From the NCBI GenBank assembly GCA_019454045.1, contig SKCR01018427.1, forward strand, positions 1-64,000: a stretch of 64,000 nt of DNA, in the 5' to 3' direction. Below the pieces are notes generated by a model, which was not told the DNA's origin, did not search any database, and was given only the letters and a program-made list of their open reading frames with translations. A program made the translations under genes and the position numbers. This document shows positions 22,953 to 33,711 of the stretch, piece by piece (position 1 is the stretch's first letter; every line of letters starts with the position of its first letter). This DNA comes from Zanthoxylum bungeanum (taxonomy: Eukaryota; Streptophyta; Magnoliopsida; Sapindales; Rutaceae).

Positions 22953-23399
22953 ATAGTATATCTCCAAATGATAATGTCACATCTCAGATTATCCAGGACA
23001 TGATCGGTAGGAGACAATGATACTATTTTCATAAACCTCTGACATGAACATGCATAACGTGACATGATCTATAAATGGTATGTCTGATTCTGAATAAATA
23101 CATGGCCGATACATAAAATACACAAATTTCATCAAAATAAGATTAATACAACGTAATCTATACGTGTACACGTTATTCAGCCTCGTGGCTTATTTTGACC
23201 AATATATATACATGTAGACCCCTGAAACTGTGTCTTAATGACTGTTGTTGGTATCCATATTCTCCAAAACTTGTCATATGTATGCATGTAGTCATGTAAC
23301 ACAAAGTTGAAAGTGGAAGAGTAAGTTGTATGAACGACCTAATGAGTAAATACTGAAAATTTAAATTAAGATAATGTAACCTGTAAAGATTAATTTGCT
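22953..23399. other. spacer without a gene
   Basis: AT-rich sequence with no supported gene. ACATGA-type words start to appear, leading into the degenerate array to the right. Confidence 0.5.
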
Positions 23400-25017
23400 T
23401 CATAAGTCATGAAACCTAACTCGTGAGCTTATGAAATGTAAATCATAAATCTTGTAACATATACTATAAATCATATACTATAATATGTAAGTTGTGACAG
23501 TGACTGAAGGTTCGTGACTACAACAGTAAGCATGGATTTGCAAACTATAAACATGAATTGAAAATTATACACTGTAACATATATGTGAACTGTAAACATG
23601 ATCTGTAAACTGAAACATGTATTAAAACTATAACATGCACTAAAACCCATAAACATGACTGTAAAATGTACATGTGATGAGAAAACTGTAATATGTAAAC
23701 TGAATCATGGATTGAAAATTACAAACATGACTGTAATCTATTAGCATGACTTGTAAACTGTCAACATTTCTTGTAAAGTGTAAACTTAACCTATAACTGT
23801 ATTCTCGATTTAGAAACTATAAACATGATTTGTGTAAACTACAGACTTAAGACTCAAACTGTAATCAAGAACAGTGACCATAACATGAAATGAAAACTGT
23901 ATCATAAACTAAAAGTTGTAAATATGAATCGTAACCATAATCGGCCGTCGCCCATGTGTACGCTTGCATATGTTAAAAGCCATGAAAAACATCACCACTA
24001 TGGTAATATGGGGGTGTGTGACCTACTTAAAGGGACCTAGCATCAAATAATGAGGGGAAGTTGAGCTGTAACATGTAACTTACATAGCGGGAACCTGACA
24101 TTGCATAAGCAGGAGAAGCTGAACTTGAACATGAAATAGCCTAAGAGGGTTTCCAAAGAATATTTAGGCAAATTGAAACTGAAGTCGAGGGGACGGTACT
24201 CTACTGGTGTTTTGAAAATGATCATTTACTTGTACTTGAAAACATATAAATCATATATTTTAAAACATGGAACTTAAACTATAAATCTTGAGAAAATCAT
24301 GATCTGTAAGTCTTGTACCCCAAGTTGTAAACATGAAACATAAATTGTATATTGTGATAGATGAACACGTAATCATAAAACTGAGAACTGTATACATGAG
24401 CTGTAAACATGTAAAACATGAACTGAAATCATACAAACCATAAATATGAAAACACGTTATGTGAAAATATAAGTTATAAACATGTCACATGAGACACTTA
24501 ATCGAAAATGGTAAAGCATGACACGTGACTGTAAGTCTTGCTATATAAAATGTGAATCATGAACTGACACATAAGTTGTAAAATCGTGACATGTGAAAAC
24601 ATAAACTATAAACTTGACATGTGTAACATAAGCTGTAAACTAAACTGCAAAACATAAACTGTGAACATGATTGTAAATTGTAAAACATGATGCATGAACT
24701 GTAACTAATGAACTAAAAGTTATAATCATGAATTGACGTCATACAAATCATAAACCGAAAGCTGAAATCTTAAACTATAACATGTAAAGTGTAAACTGAA
24801 AACGTATAAAACGAAAGTTGAGGACACATAAATCATGGGCTAACTACTGTAAATCATAAACTGCAAACTAAGAAACTTAGGATGTAAACATGCATTGTGA
24901 CCCTAAATTGAAAACCAAAAACGATAATGACTGATAACTTGAACCGAAAATGTGAGCTTGAAGTGAAAACTATAATCATGATAACTTGACTATATAACGT
25001 AAATTAGAAACATGACT
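23400..25017. repeat. degenerate short-period array, left part
   Basis: The stretch is made of loosely repeated words such as AAACTGTAAACATGA, TGAAAACTATAA and CATGAACTGTAA at irregular ~10-25-base spacing. It is interrupted by less repetitive DNA at about 23935-24240. Open frames in it are by-products of the A-rich composition. It resumes at 30914 after the inserted element. It may be a decayed minisatellite or part of an old LTR; I cannot tell which. Confidence 0.6.
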
Positions 25018-26479
25018 TGATAAGTGTGGTTTATACCCACTTATTGCGACATCTTTAGCTTAGTATTTTGTTATATTTCGAGTAATTAAATGTCATTTAT
25101 AGTTTAATTTATGTTTTATTTGCAGGAGCATTAATACATGAATCCTGGGATAATTGCAAGTGTTTAGGGACTATACGGATGCATAGGACGCACACAGGAG
25201 CCTAGAACGCGAAAAGTAGGAATCAGTGAGAAATTATACTGGCGCCGCGGCTCCAAAGATTAGGGCCACGGAGCCCTTGAACAAACCAGAGGCAAAAGAC
25301 TGGCGCCACGGTGCCATATTTCCATACTGAATCCAGTGAGTGAGGCGTCATGGCGTCCATTACTGTTAAAGGCGCCACGGCACCATCTTCAAGGCAAAAT
25401 CCAGGAGCCGCAGCGCCTCAAATTCCTCATACAATTTCCAGAGAGATTGGCGCCGTAGCACCAATTAGTAGCGCCGCGGCGCTGCGGGAGAAGACATGCA
25501 CGTTTCAGGATTTGATTTTTAGGGTTTTTAAGATCCCTACTGATACCCAATGACTCACAGCCTCCACTATAAATATAACAGTTCATCCAACACTCAGGAG
25601 GAGGCTAATACACAGCACAAAACACAATAAATAAATATTTTTAGAGATCCAATGAGAGGATTGAAGAGCGACAAGAGGAGACAAAGGCTGTGACATCCGA
25701 GGAGGAAGAGATTCAATTCGGATTTTATCTTCTTGTTTCTTTCTTAGAACTCTAATGATTTTCATTAGATTCATGATTTGTTTATCATTGATTTTATCTT
25801 TTGTCATGAACTAAACTCCTTATTTCTGGAGAATGGTGTAATCGATGCTTGAACCTTTATTTTAATTGTCAATTTTGTGATGAAGTTTTATTGTGTTATT
25901 TATATTCTTTTGAGTTTAATGCTTCTTGGTTGCTGGCCACAATTGAAGATGATGAATGTTTAGAATCTATCACTCGAGAGAGGGGATTTTGAATAGACCT
26001 AGAGAATATAACCTAGGATTTTATAGAGTTCGAGATAATCTGTAGTCCTTTGAAGTCGTTAACATATAATCACAAAGCGTAAAGAGTTGTTAACTATTGG
26101 ATTTTTATAGAGATGTCAAAGTCTGTAGTTGATGATATTTTCACTGATACTCGAGAGAGGGAGTGGATATTTTAGGAATCTTGACTTATAAACAATATAA
26201 CTGAACAATGATTAATTGGCGTGACAAATACATAAGCGACAGTTAGGTGAAATCAGGATCCAGAATCTCTATCGTATTAGTTCCTCATATTTTATTATTT
26301 TTATATTTATTTATTTACTTTAATCTTTATTAATTATCGTCTAAATAAAGCTAGGATTATCAATTGTAGTACTTAGTGCGAGTTAACGCAATCCAGTGTG
26401 GTTCGTTCGACACTCTTTCACTGATTTATACGAAAACTTAACACCGTACACTTGCGGTACGATATAAAATATCACAACA
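25018..26479 (+). repeat. 5' LTR of the gag-only Gypsy element
   Basis: A direct repeat of 29454-30913. A TATA box TATAAATA lies at 25568-25575. Upstream of it, 25240-25490 has several GGCGCC-CGG-type GC-rich dyads in otherwise AT-rich DNA. Confidence 0.9.
25568..25575 (+). promoter_or_regulatory. TATA box in the 5' LTR
   Basis: CACTATAAATATAAC sits mid-LTR; the same box is at about 30005-30012 in the other LTR. This is the likely transcription start region of the element. Confidence 0.6.
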
Positions 26480-26485
26480 AGTTTT

Positions 26486-26503
26486 TGGCGCCGTTGCCGG
26501 GGA
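26486..26503 (+). promoter_or_regulatory. primer-binding site
   Basis: TGGCGCCGTTGCCGGGGA lies seven bases after the end of the 5' LTR. This is the characteristic sequence at this place in Athila-type Gypsy elements, where a tRNA 3' end primes minus-strand synthesis. Confidence 0.75.
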
Positions 26504-26671
26504 TTGTTTGTTTAATTCATAATAATACTACGACCAAGTAATCTTACCTTTAATTTAGATTTTATCTTTTATTTTAGTCTTGTATTTATTTTTATTTTTA
26601 TTTTTATTTTTAGTTTATTTTTGTTTATTGAATTTTTTTTCCTTTTTTCTTTTTCTTTTGGGCTTCAGTGA

Positions 26672-27983
26672 ATGCAAAAATTCACAAGTCTCGACTCTCT
26701 TCTGTTTGATCCTGAAATAGAAAGAACTACGAGGAGACTAAGAAAAGAAAGAAAAATTGAAAAAGAAGCAATGACAGCTGAAAACATAGAGAACAACTCA
26801 TGCCATGTAGCAATCAGAGATCACTTCAAATCGGTCATTGATGATATCTATTCTGGGATTGCCCATCAACCAATCAACGCCACCAATTTTGAGTTAAAAC
26901 CGGCATTGATCAACAAGGTACAAAGGAATCAGTTTGGTGTTAAAACCGGCATTGATCAACATGGTACAAAGGAATCAGTTTGGGGGTTCAGTTGTAGAAG
27001 ATCCCAACTTGCACTTAAGGATGTTCCTGGAGATCGCAGATACCATAAAGATAAATGGCGTGAGTAAAGAAGCCATAATGCTACGCTTATTCTCATTCTC
27101 TTTACGGGAAAAAGTGTAGGATTGGCTGCAATCAATACAGACGGGGAGTATCATGACATGGCAGGATATGGCCATAAAATTTCTTGAGAGGTTCTTTCCA
27201 CCAGCTAAATCCGCTCAACTGAGGGCAGAAATCAGCATATTTAAGCAGATGGAGACTGAGACTTCATATGAATCATGAGAGCGCTTTAAGGATCTATTAC
27301 GAAGATTCCCACAACATGATTATGCAGATTGGGTTCAGATTCAGTTGTTCTATAATTGGTTGAATGGTTCAAATAGAACTGTGGTTGATGTAGCAGCTAG
27401 GGGAGCTCTATTCAAGAAATCAGCTGAGGAAGCCTATAACTTATTGGAAGAAATGGCCATTAACCATTATCAATGGCCAAGTGAACGCGCTACGGTGACC
27501 AAAGTGGCTGGAATATATGAAGTAGACACTCTTGTGGCACTTACAGCTCAGATTTCCACATTAGCCACTAAAGTAGAAGCCCTGAAAATTCCACGAGTAC
27601 CATCTATTGAATCAGCGGCAGCTACAAACATGCAATCATTGGAAGGAAAACCGAACTTTGAGCAAGTCCAATATGTGAACAATCGGAACTTCAACAACTA
27701 TAGAGGAAATCCTGTGCCTAACCGTTATCATCCAAACCTGTCATATGCTAACACAGAGAATACCTTACAACCTTCTTTTGGTTTTGACTATCAAAGAGCT
27801 GAGCAGAAATCATCCTTAGAAGATTTCGTGAACATGTTCGTTGCTAACACTTCAGCGAGATTTGAGAAGAATGAGTTGAGGCTAAATAATATTGAGACAC
27901 ATATGGAAAATATGGAGGCCACAATGAAGTCCTTAGAAACACAGATTAGACAGATTGCATCCTCCATAACCAAGCAGCAATAG
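26672..27983 (+). pseudogene. gag pseudogene, Athila-like
   Basis: The start ATG 26672 gives MQKFTSLDSLLFDPEIERT. The Retrotrans_gag domain follows with DPNLHLRMFLEIADTIKING, LRLFSFSLREKV-stop-DWL, WQDMAIKFLERFFPPAKSA and FYNWLNGSNRTVVDVAARG, then LLEEMAINHYQWPSER and a heptad-like C-terminal stretch. This is the Athila gag pattern. Breaks: a 46-base tandem duplication at 26894-26985 shifts the frame; there is a TAG at 27117 and a TGA near 27277. From 27345 to 27983 a 212-residue frame is open. No zinc knuckle and no pol follow. It cannot make full-length capsid protein as it stands. Confidence 0.85.
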
Positions 27984-29014
27984 GGATATTAGGATAAAAC
28001 TGCCACTGCCGCCAAGCTATCTTGTTCATGTCAAAACAGTCAGTGGATATAAAAGAAGAAGCTACCATGACCACTATTTGGGTGGTTGCGTCTGGCTGAA
28101 GACGTTAAACTTAGCGCTAGCGGGGAGACAACTCCTGCATTTGTTTTACAATTATTTTCTTTATTTTTAATTTTATTTTATTGTGTGCTATTTGTTTATT
28201 TATTTGTTTGCATGCTATTTATGCAGATAGCACGAGACACACAACGCCCGCGCAACCAAATTCTAACCAGCAAGAGTCTGATCAACTTCATGCACGGTAA
28301 TGTTGTTCCTCACTCTTGTTCTTTAATTTTTTTTTTATCTTACATTGAGGACAATACAAGTTTTAGTTTGGGGTGTGTGTATGCTGTTTACTTGCTATTT
28401 ATTTTTAAAAAAAATTATTTTAGTCTTTGGTAGTAAAGCATAAATCCTGTGATAATACTATCTGTTTATGGGTGAAATTTTAGAAATGATAAGTGTCTGA
28501 TTCACTTTTATCTGATGACTTGAGTAATTGATCTATGTTTGACTCGTAAGCATTTAAAAATAGGTTTTTAGCAGTGAAAACTTAAGTAGTTGACAAGGTG
28601 ACTAGTTGAAGAAATTGCATGTCGATGAATGACCGTTTACTTAGATGTCTATCTTGATTTGCTAGTGTTATGATGTATGGTATGGATAAAAATAAAAGAA
28701 AAAAGTCTCTAAAGAAAGAAAATAAACCACCTATAACCGATAAACGTGAAGCTACCCATGGGCGAGTATTAGGACCACCATGAGGAGAAATGCTATCTTA
28801 AAGGGTGAGTGTGTTGAAAGAAAAAATTGAAAAGTTCAAAAGAGAAGTAAAAAGAGACAAGAAAAGGAAAAAAAAAATCATATCATGTTGAGCACGAAAA
28901 AAAAGGCAATTACAGAGCATAGTTGAGATATCTAAGTTGGTTTGACCCATCGATTCTAATTTTTAAACGAAATCATTGAGTTGGCTTACTTAGGATCAAA
29001 GCTGTGAATGAGCC

Positions 29015-29068
<54 letters not shown>

Positions 29069-29437
29069 GTGAGTCTAGCTTAGATAATTTATTCAAAAAC
29101 TTGGATTCGAGTTGTAATTGCGTACTTTGAAGATTCTTTGATATCATTTATAAGCTTTTTTTGAGGAAAATTATCTGTGCAACTATCAGGACTATGTTTT
29201 GTTATTTGTTTATATTTTTGCATGATTGTGTGTGAATGACGTTTGTGGGTGTCGTCACTGTAATCCCTCACGAGACTATAACTCGTCCACTAGGGCCGCA
29301 TAGAGGTTTAAAGGCTTGTTGCATACGCTAAATGCAATCGTGATCCCTACGAAAGTGGCTTAGTTAATTTAGTTATTTTTAATTATTTATTTGAATTTAG
29401 TTTTTATTTTATATTTTGCTTGGGACTAGCAAAACCT
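27984..29437 (+). other. non-coding interior of the gag-only element
   Basis: No pol motifs. It has GACGTTAAACTTAGCGCTAG at 28101, a phrase GAGGACAATACAAGTTTTAG (28347) like the pre-PPT motif of Athila elements, A-rich runs and the CA microsatellite. Confidence 0.7.
29019..29067. repeat. (CA)n microsatellite
   Basis: About 24 uninterrupted CA units. Confidence 0.97.
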
Positions 29438-29453
29438 TAAGTTTGGGGGTATT
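29438..29453 (+). promoter_or_regulatory. polypurine tract of the gag-only element
   Basis: TAAGTTTGGGGGTATT abuts the TGATAAG start of the 3' LTR. Confidence 0.7.
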
Positions 29454-30913
29454 TGATAAGTGTGGTTTATACCCACTTATTGCGACATCTTTAGCTTAAT
29501 ATTTTGTTATATTTCGGGTAATTAAATGTCATTTATAGTTTAATTTATGTTTTATTTGCAGGAGCATTAATACATGAATCCTTGGAAAATTGCAAGTGTT
29601 TAGGGACTATACAGATGCATATGACGCACACAAGAGCCTAGAACACGAAAAACAGGAATCAGTGAGAAATTGTACTGGCGCCGCGGTTCCAAGACTAGGG
29701 CCATGGCGCCCTTGAGAAAATCAGATGCAGAAGACTGGCGCCACGGCGCCATATTTCCATACTGAATCTAGAGAGTGAGGCGTGTTGTGGCGCCCATTAC
29801 TGTCAAATGCGCCGCGGCGCCATCTTCAAGACAAAATCCAGGCTCCGCGGTGCCTCAAATTCCTCATATAATTTCCAGAAAGATTGGCGACGTTCGCGCC
29901 AATTAGCAGCACCGTGGTGCTGCGGGAGAAGACATGCACGTTTCAGGATTGGATTTTTAGGGTTTTTAAGATCCATAATGATACCCAATTACTCTCAGCC
30001 TCCACTATAAATATAACAGTTCATCCAACACTCAGAAGGAGGCTAATACACAGCAAAAAACACAAGAAATAAATATTTTTAGAGATCCAATGAGAGGATT
30101 GAAGAGCGACAAGAGGAGACAAAGGCTGTGTGACATCCGAGGAGGAAGAGATTCAATTCGGGTTTTATCTTCTTGTTTCTTTCTTAAAACTCTAATGATT
30201 TTCATTAGATTCATGATTTGTTTATCATTGATTTTATCTTTTGTCATGAACTAAACTCCTTAATTCTGGAGAATGGTGTAATCGATGCTTGAACCTTTAT
30301 TTTAATTGTCAATTTTGTGATGAAGTTTTATTGCGTTATTTGTATTCTTTTGAGTTTAATACTTCTTGGTTGCTGGCCACAATTGAAGATGATGAATGTT
30401 TAGAATCTATCACTCGAGAGAGAGGATTTTGAATAGACCTAGAGAATATATCCTAGGATTTTATAGAGTTCGAGAGAATCTGTAGTCCTTTGAAGTCGTT
30501 AACATAGAATCACAAAGCGTAAAGAGTTGTTAACTATTGGATTTTTATAGAGATATCAAAGTCTGTAGTTGATGATATTTTCACTGATACTCGAGAGAGG
30601 GAGTGGATATTTTAGGAATCTTAACTTAAACAATATAACTGAACAATGATTAATTGGCATGACAAATACATAGGCGACAGTTAGGTGAAATCAGGATCCA
30701 GAATCTCTATCGTATTAGTTCATCCTATTTTATTATTTTATTATTTATTTATTTACTTTAATCTTTATTAATTATCATCTAAATAAAGCTAGGATTATCA
30801 ATTATGATACTTAGTGCGAGTTAACGCAATCCCTGTGGGTTCAACACTCTTTCACTGATTTATACTAAAACTTGACACCGTACACTTGCGATACGATATA
30901 AAATATCACAACA
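29454..30913 (+). repeat. 3' LTR of the gag-only Gypsy element
   Basis: Partner of 25018-26479. The first 300 bases differ mainly by transitions at CpG/CpNpG-like sites, while the last 900 are nearly identical by eye. It is followed by the target duplication TGACT. Confidence 0.9.
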
Positions 30914-31700
30914 TGACTGAAAAATATAAATATGATAATTTGACTGCAAACTGTAGACATGACTTGAAAATTATAAACATGAATTGCAAACTATAAATAT
31001 GAATGGAGATTTGTAAACATTATTAGTAAACTGTGACCCTGAGCTGATAACTATTTCATAAACTGAAAAACTTCTAACGTGACTTGAAACTGTAAAATGT
31101 AAACTGAAAACATGACTGAAAAATGTAGGATGTAAACTGGAAATATGAATGAACACTATAACATGAACTGAAAATTGAATAATAAATTGAAAAAATAAAC
31201 ATGAACTAAAACTATAAACACGAACTGAAAGCATGAACCTGAAGTAAATTGTAAACATGACGTGAAAACTATAACACAAACTAAAGAGTATAAACTTATT
31301 GTAAATCAAAAAACATAGACTGTAAATCATGACATATAACTATAAATCATGAATTGAAAACTGTAAATCATGAACTAATTAGATATTGAGTTATGTATAC
31401 AATGCTTGTACGAAATTCATTAGCTATTTTAGAATAAGTATGAGATGAACATTGTTCGAGCGAATTTCCTAATCAGTACCTCTATAATGGAAACACACAA
31501 GCTAAATACGTAAATTGAAAACATGTAACATGTGAACACAAACTGAAAACATAACATGAGCAATCATGTAAACATAGGCTGCAAACTGAGAGTGTAAGCC
31601 GTGAACATGAAACCCGACTTGAAGATCATGAAATATAATTTATTTACATGAAACGTAGATTGTAAATTATAATATATAAAATTTAAATAAGGCATATCAC
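30914..31700. repeat. degenerate short-period array, right part
   Basis: Continuation of the array at 23400-25017: AACTGTAAACATGA-like words up to about 31370 and again from 31490 to about 31690, with a non-repetitive gap between. Confidence 0.6.
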
Positions 31701-31882
31701 TACCATAATAACTTGAAAATGTAATAAGGGAAATAACATTCTCTCACATAACCGATGTAATAATGCTCGCATGCTCAACTGGAACTGAAAGGATCCCCTT
31801 ACATGGAATCTATAGATTCAAATATAGTTAGTATACTTGAACATTTTGTGTCTCATTTGGTGTTCCTTTTAGTATCTCATTT

Positions 31883-33695
31883 CAGTGTCCCATTGGTGCT
31901 CCATGGTATTTTGGGCGTAACATTTTCGTATGAACTCCGATTTTTATGAATTTTATATCATTGGAAATCAGAGACGAGGGCCTACAAATTTCGCATCGAA
32001 TAATTTCCCAAATTTGGATCAGATGTAGGTAAAAAATATAAGTCAAAATTTAGATGAATAGTAATTTCGGAACCAAATGTAAAAAATCTCAAACTCTCTC
32101 CATTTTTCTACATACTTCCATAATATTCTTAATATCATTTAAGCCCTAAAATAAAAAGGGCTCCCTATTCACAAATCTCATATTTAGAAACAAAAAGAGA
32201 GGAAAAAAAAACGTAAATAAGAAGAGAGGGAAGGGAAAGAAAAAGAAAGAAAGAAAGAAAATGGAAATAATAAGAAGAAAATAAGAAAAGAAGAAGAGAA
32301 TGAAGAAAAGAAATAGAGAAAGCTTGGCAATCCTTGAGAGTTTAGAGAGTAAAGAAAATCGAGAGGAAAAAGATAAGAAATCCATGACCTTTTCTTTAAA
32401 AGTGGTGTGAGTTTGATGATTGATACTTGTATGGTGTTGTGAGTATAAGTATGATGATGATGAATGAGTGACTATTTTAGTTTTGAGTTAATAGAAAAGT
32501 TGGTAACTTCATTTGTTAAAAAATGGGTGTAAATTAGTAAAATGGGTAGAAGGTTAAATTGTGGATAAATTTAGGGTTAACGAATGTAGAATGAAGTATA
32601 AGATGATGTATTGTATGTTGGTTTTTGGTTTGGAAGTGTGGATATAGAATGGATTTAGACATTTTAAGAATTTAGAGAAGACAAATAGAATCCTTGAAAT
32701 CCAGTGCCGCGATGCAAGAAGGACTGTGCGTCGTGACGCAAGAAGAAAATGGGGACTGGAAATTGGGAGTTGTGAGTCGTGACACGAGACACAGAATCTG
32801 CCCAAAATCAGTTTTAAACCCCCAGTCCCACCCTTAAAGCGTTAGAGACCACCCTTGGGGTCTCGTAACAATTCATATACATATTTTATATCAAAGTATG
32901 ATTGTGATAAGCCTCGTATGTAAACCTATGGATGTATCATAAAGCTTAGTTAGATATTAAGATTTATTTTACTATATATACTAATCAAGTTCTCGACCCT
33001 AGATTATCCTCAGGTACCGTAACTCTTTTCGATAATGGATCCAGTACCAGCCAGATTCCAAAAACAGTGAGTGGATACTTCTCTCTTAAAGTTGATTTTG
33101 TTTATTGATACTAATCAACTCAGAAACCAGATTTTAGAAGCAATTTTCAGAAAACAGCACATCAAAATTCAAAAGCAGTTTTCAGAAAGACAGTTTCAGA
33201 AACAAAGTTTTCATACAAAGATATTTTTGGTACTATGATTTTGAAACCAAAAGTTTTTACATCAGTTTTCAGTTTTCGTCCACTCACTTAGATCGTATAG
33301 CGATCTAACCCTCACTCCAGTTTTTGTATCTTGCAGGTTTTTTTTAACAGGGCAAGCTCGGAAGGATGGATACTAAAGCAGTCACTAGGGATGGAGTCCA
33401 CCAGTATGAGTCAGAGTTTGAGTGAAAGTTCAGTCTTATTCAAGTATCAGTCATATAGTCAAATATGAGTCTTGTATCAGTTTTGATGTGAGTACTTATT
33501 GTAAAATCAATTGTAATCTAGTATAATAATTAATATTGAGTTGGTTTTCAATGTTTTCGATTGGGCTACGGTCCCATACAAAGTATAGTCAAATTAATAA
33601 AAGTGTATTATATCAATTATAGTAATTAGTCAGAGGCTTATGGGGTTAGTACTGCTATCCCTGCCGGTAACATCTCCCAGATCAGAGATGTTACA
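31883..33695 (+). repeat. 5' LTR (shortened) of the long-LTR Gypsy element
   Basis: It matches the 3' LTR from about GGGCGTAACATTTTC (31913) onward, including GATGAATAGTAATTTCGGA and the end TCTCCCAGATCAGAGATGTT. About 490 bases present in the 3' LTR (about 50975-51480) are absent here. Similarity is lost upstream of about 31883. Confidence 0.8.
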
Positions 33696-33699
33696 AAGA

Positions 33700-33711
33700 T
33701 AGTATCAGAGC
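33700..33711 (+). promoter_or_regulatory. primer-binding site (tRNA-iMet type)
   Basis: TAGTATCAGAGC, one mismatch to the usual TGGTATCAGAGC, five bases after the LTR. Confidence 0.7.

Larger units (their letters stand above)
25018..30913 (+). mobile_element. Athila-like gag-only Gypsy element (TR-GAG type)
   Basis: A complete 5.9-kb LTR element with an exact 5-bp target duplication TGACT (25013-25017 and 30914-30918). LTRs of 1.46 kb (25018-26479, 29454-30913) run from TGATAAGTGTGG to ATCACAACA. Behind the 5' LTR is TTTTTGGCGCCGTTGCCGGGG, the typical primer-binding neighbourhood of Athila-type elements. The interior has a broken gag and then non-coding sequence; no protease, RT, RNase H or integrase is present. 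AGACGTTAAACTTAGCGC (28099) resembles the sequence usually found downstream of pol in such elements, so pol seems to have been deleted between gag and the 3' end. Mobility would need enzymes in trans. Confidence 0.88.

Noticed and set aside
30971..31330. 119-residue minus-strand frame
   Set aside because: It is the complement of the degenerate AAACTGTAAACATGA array.
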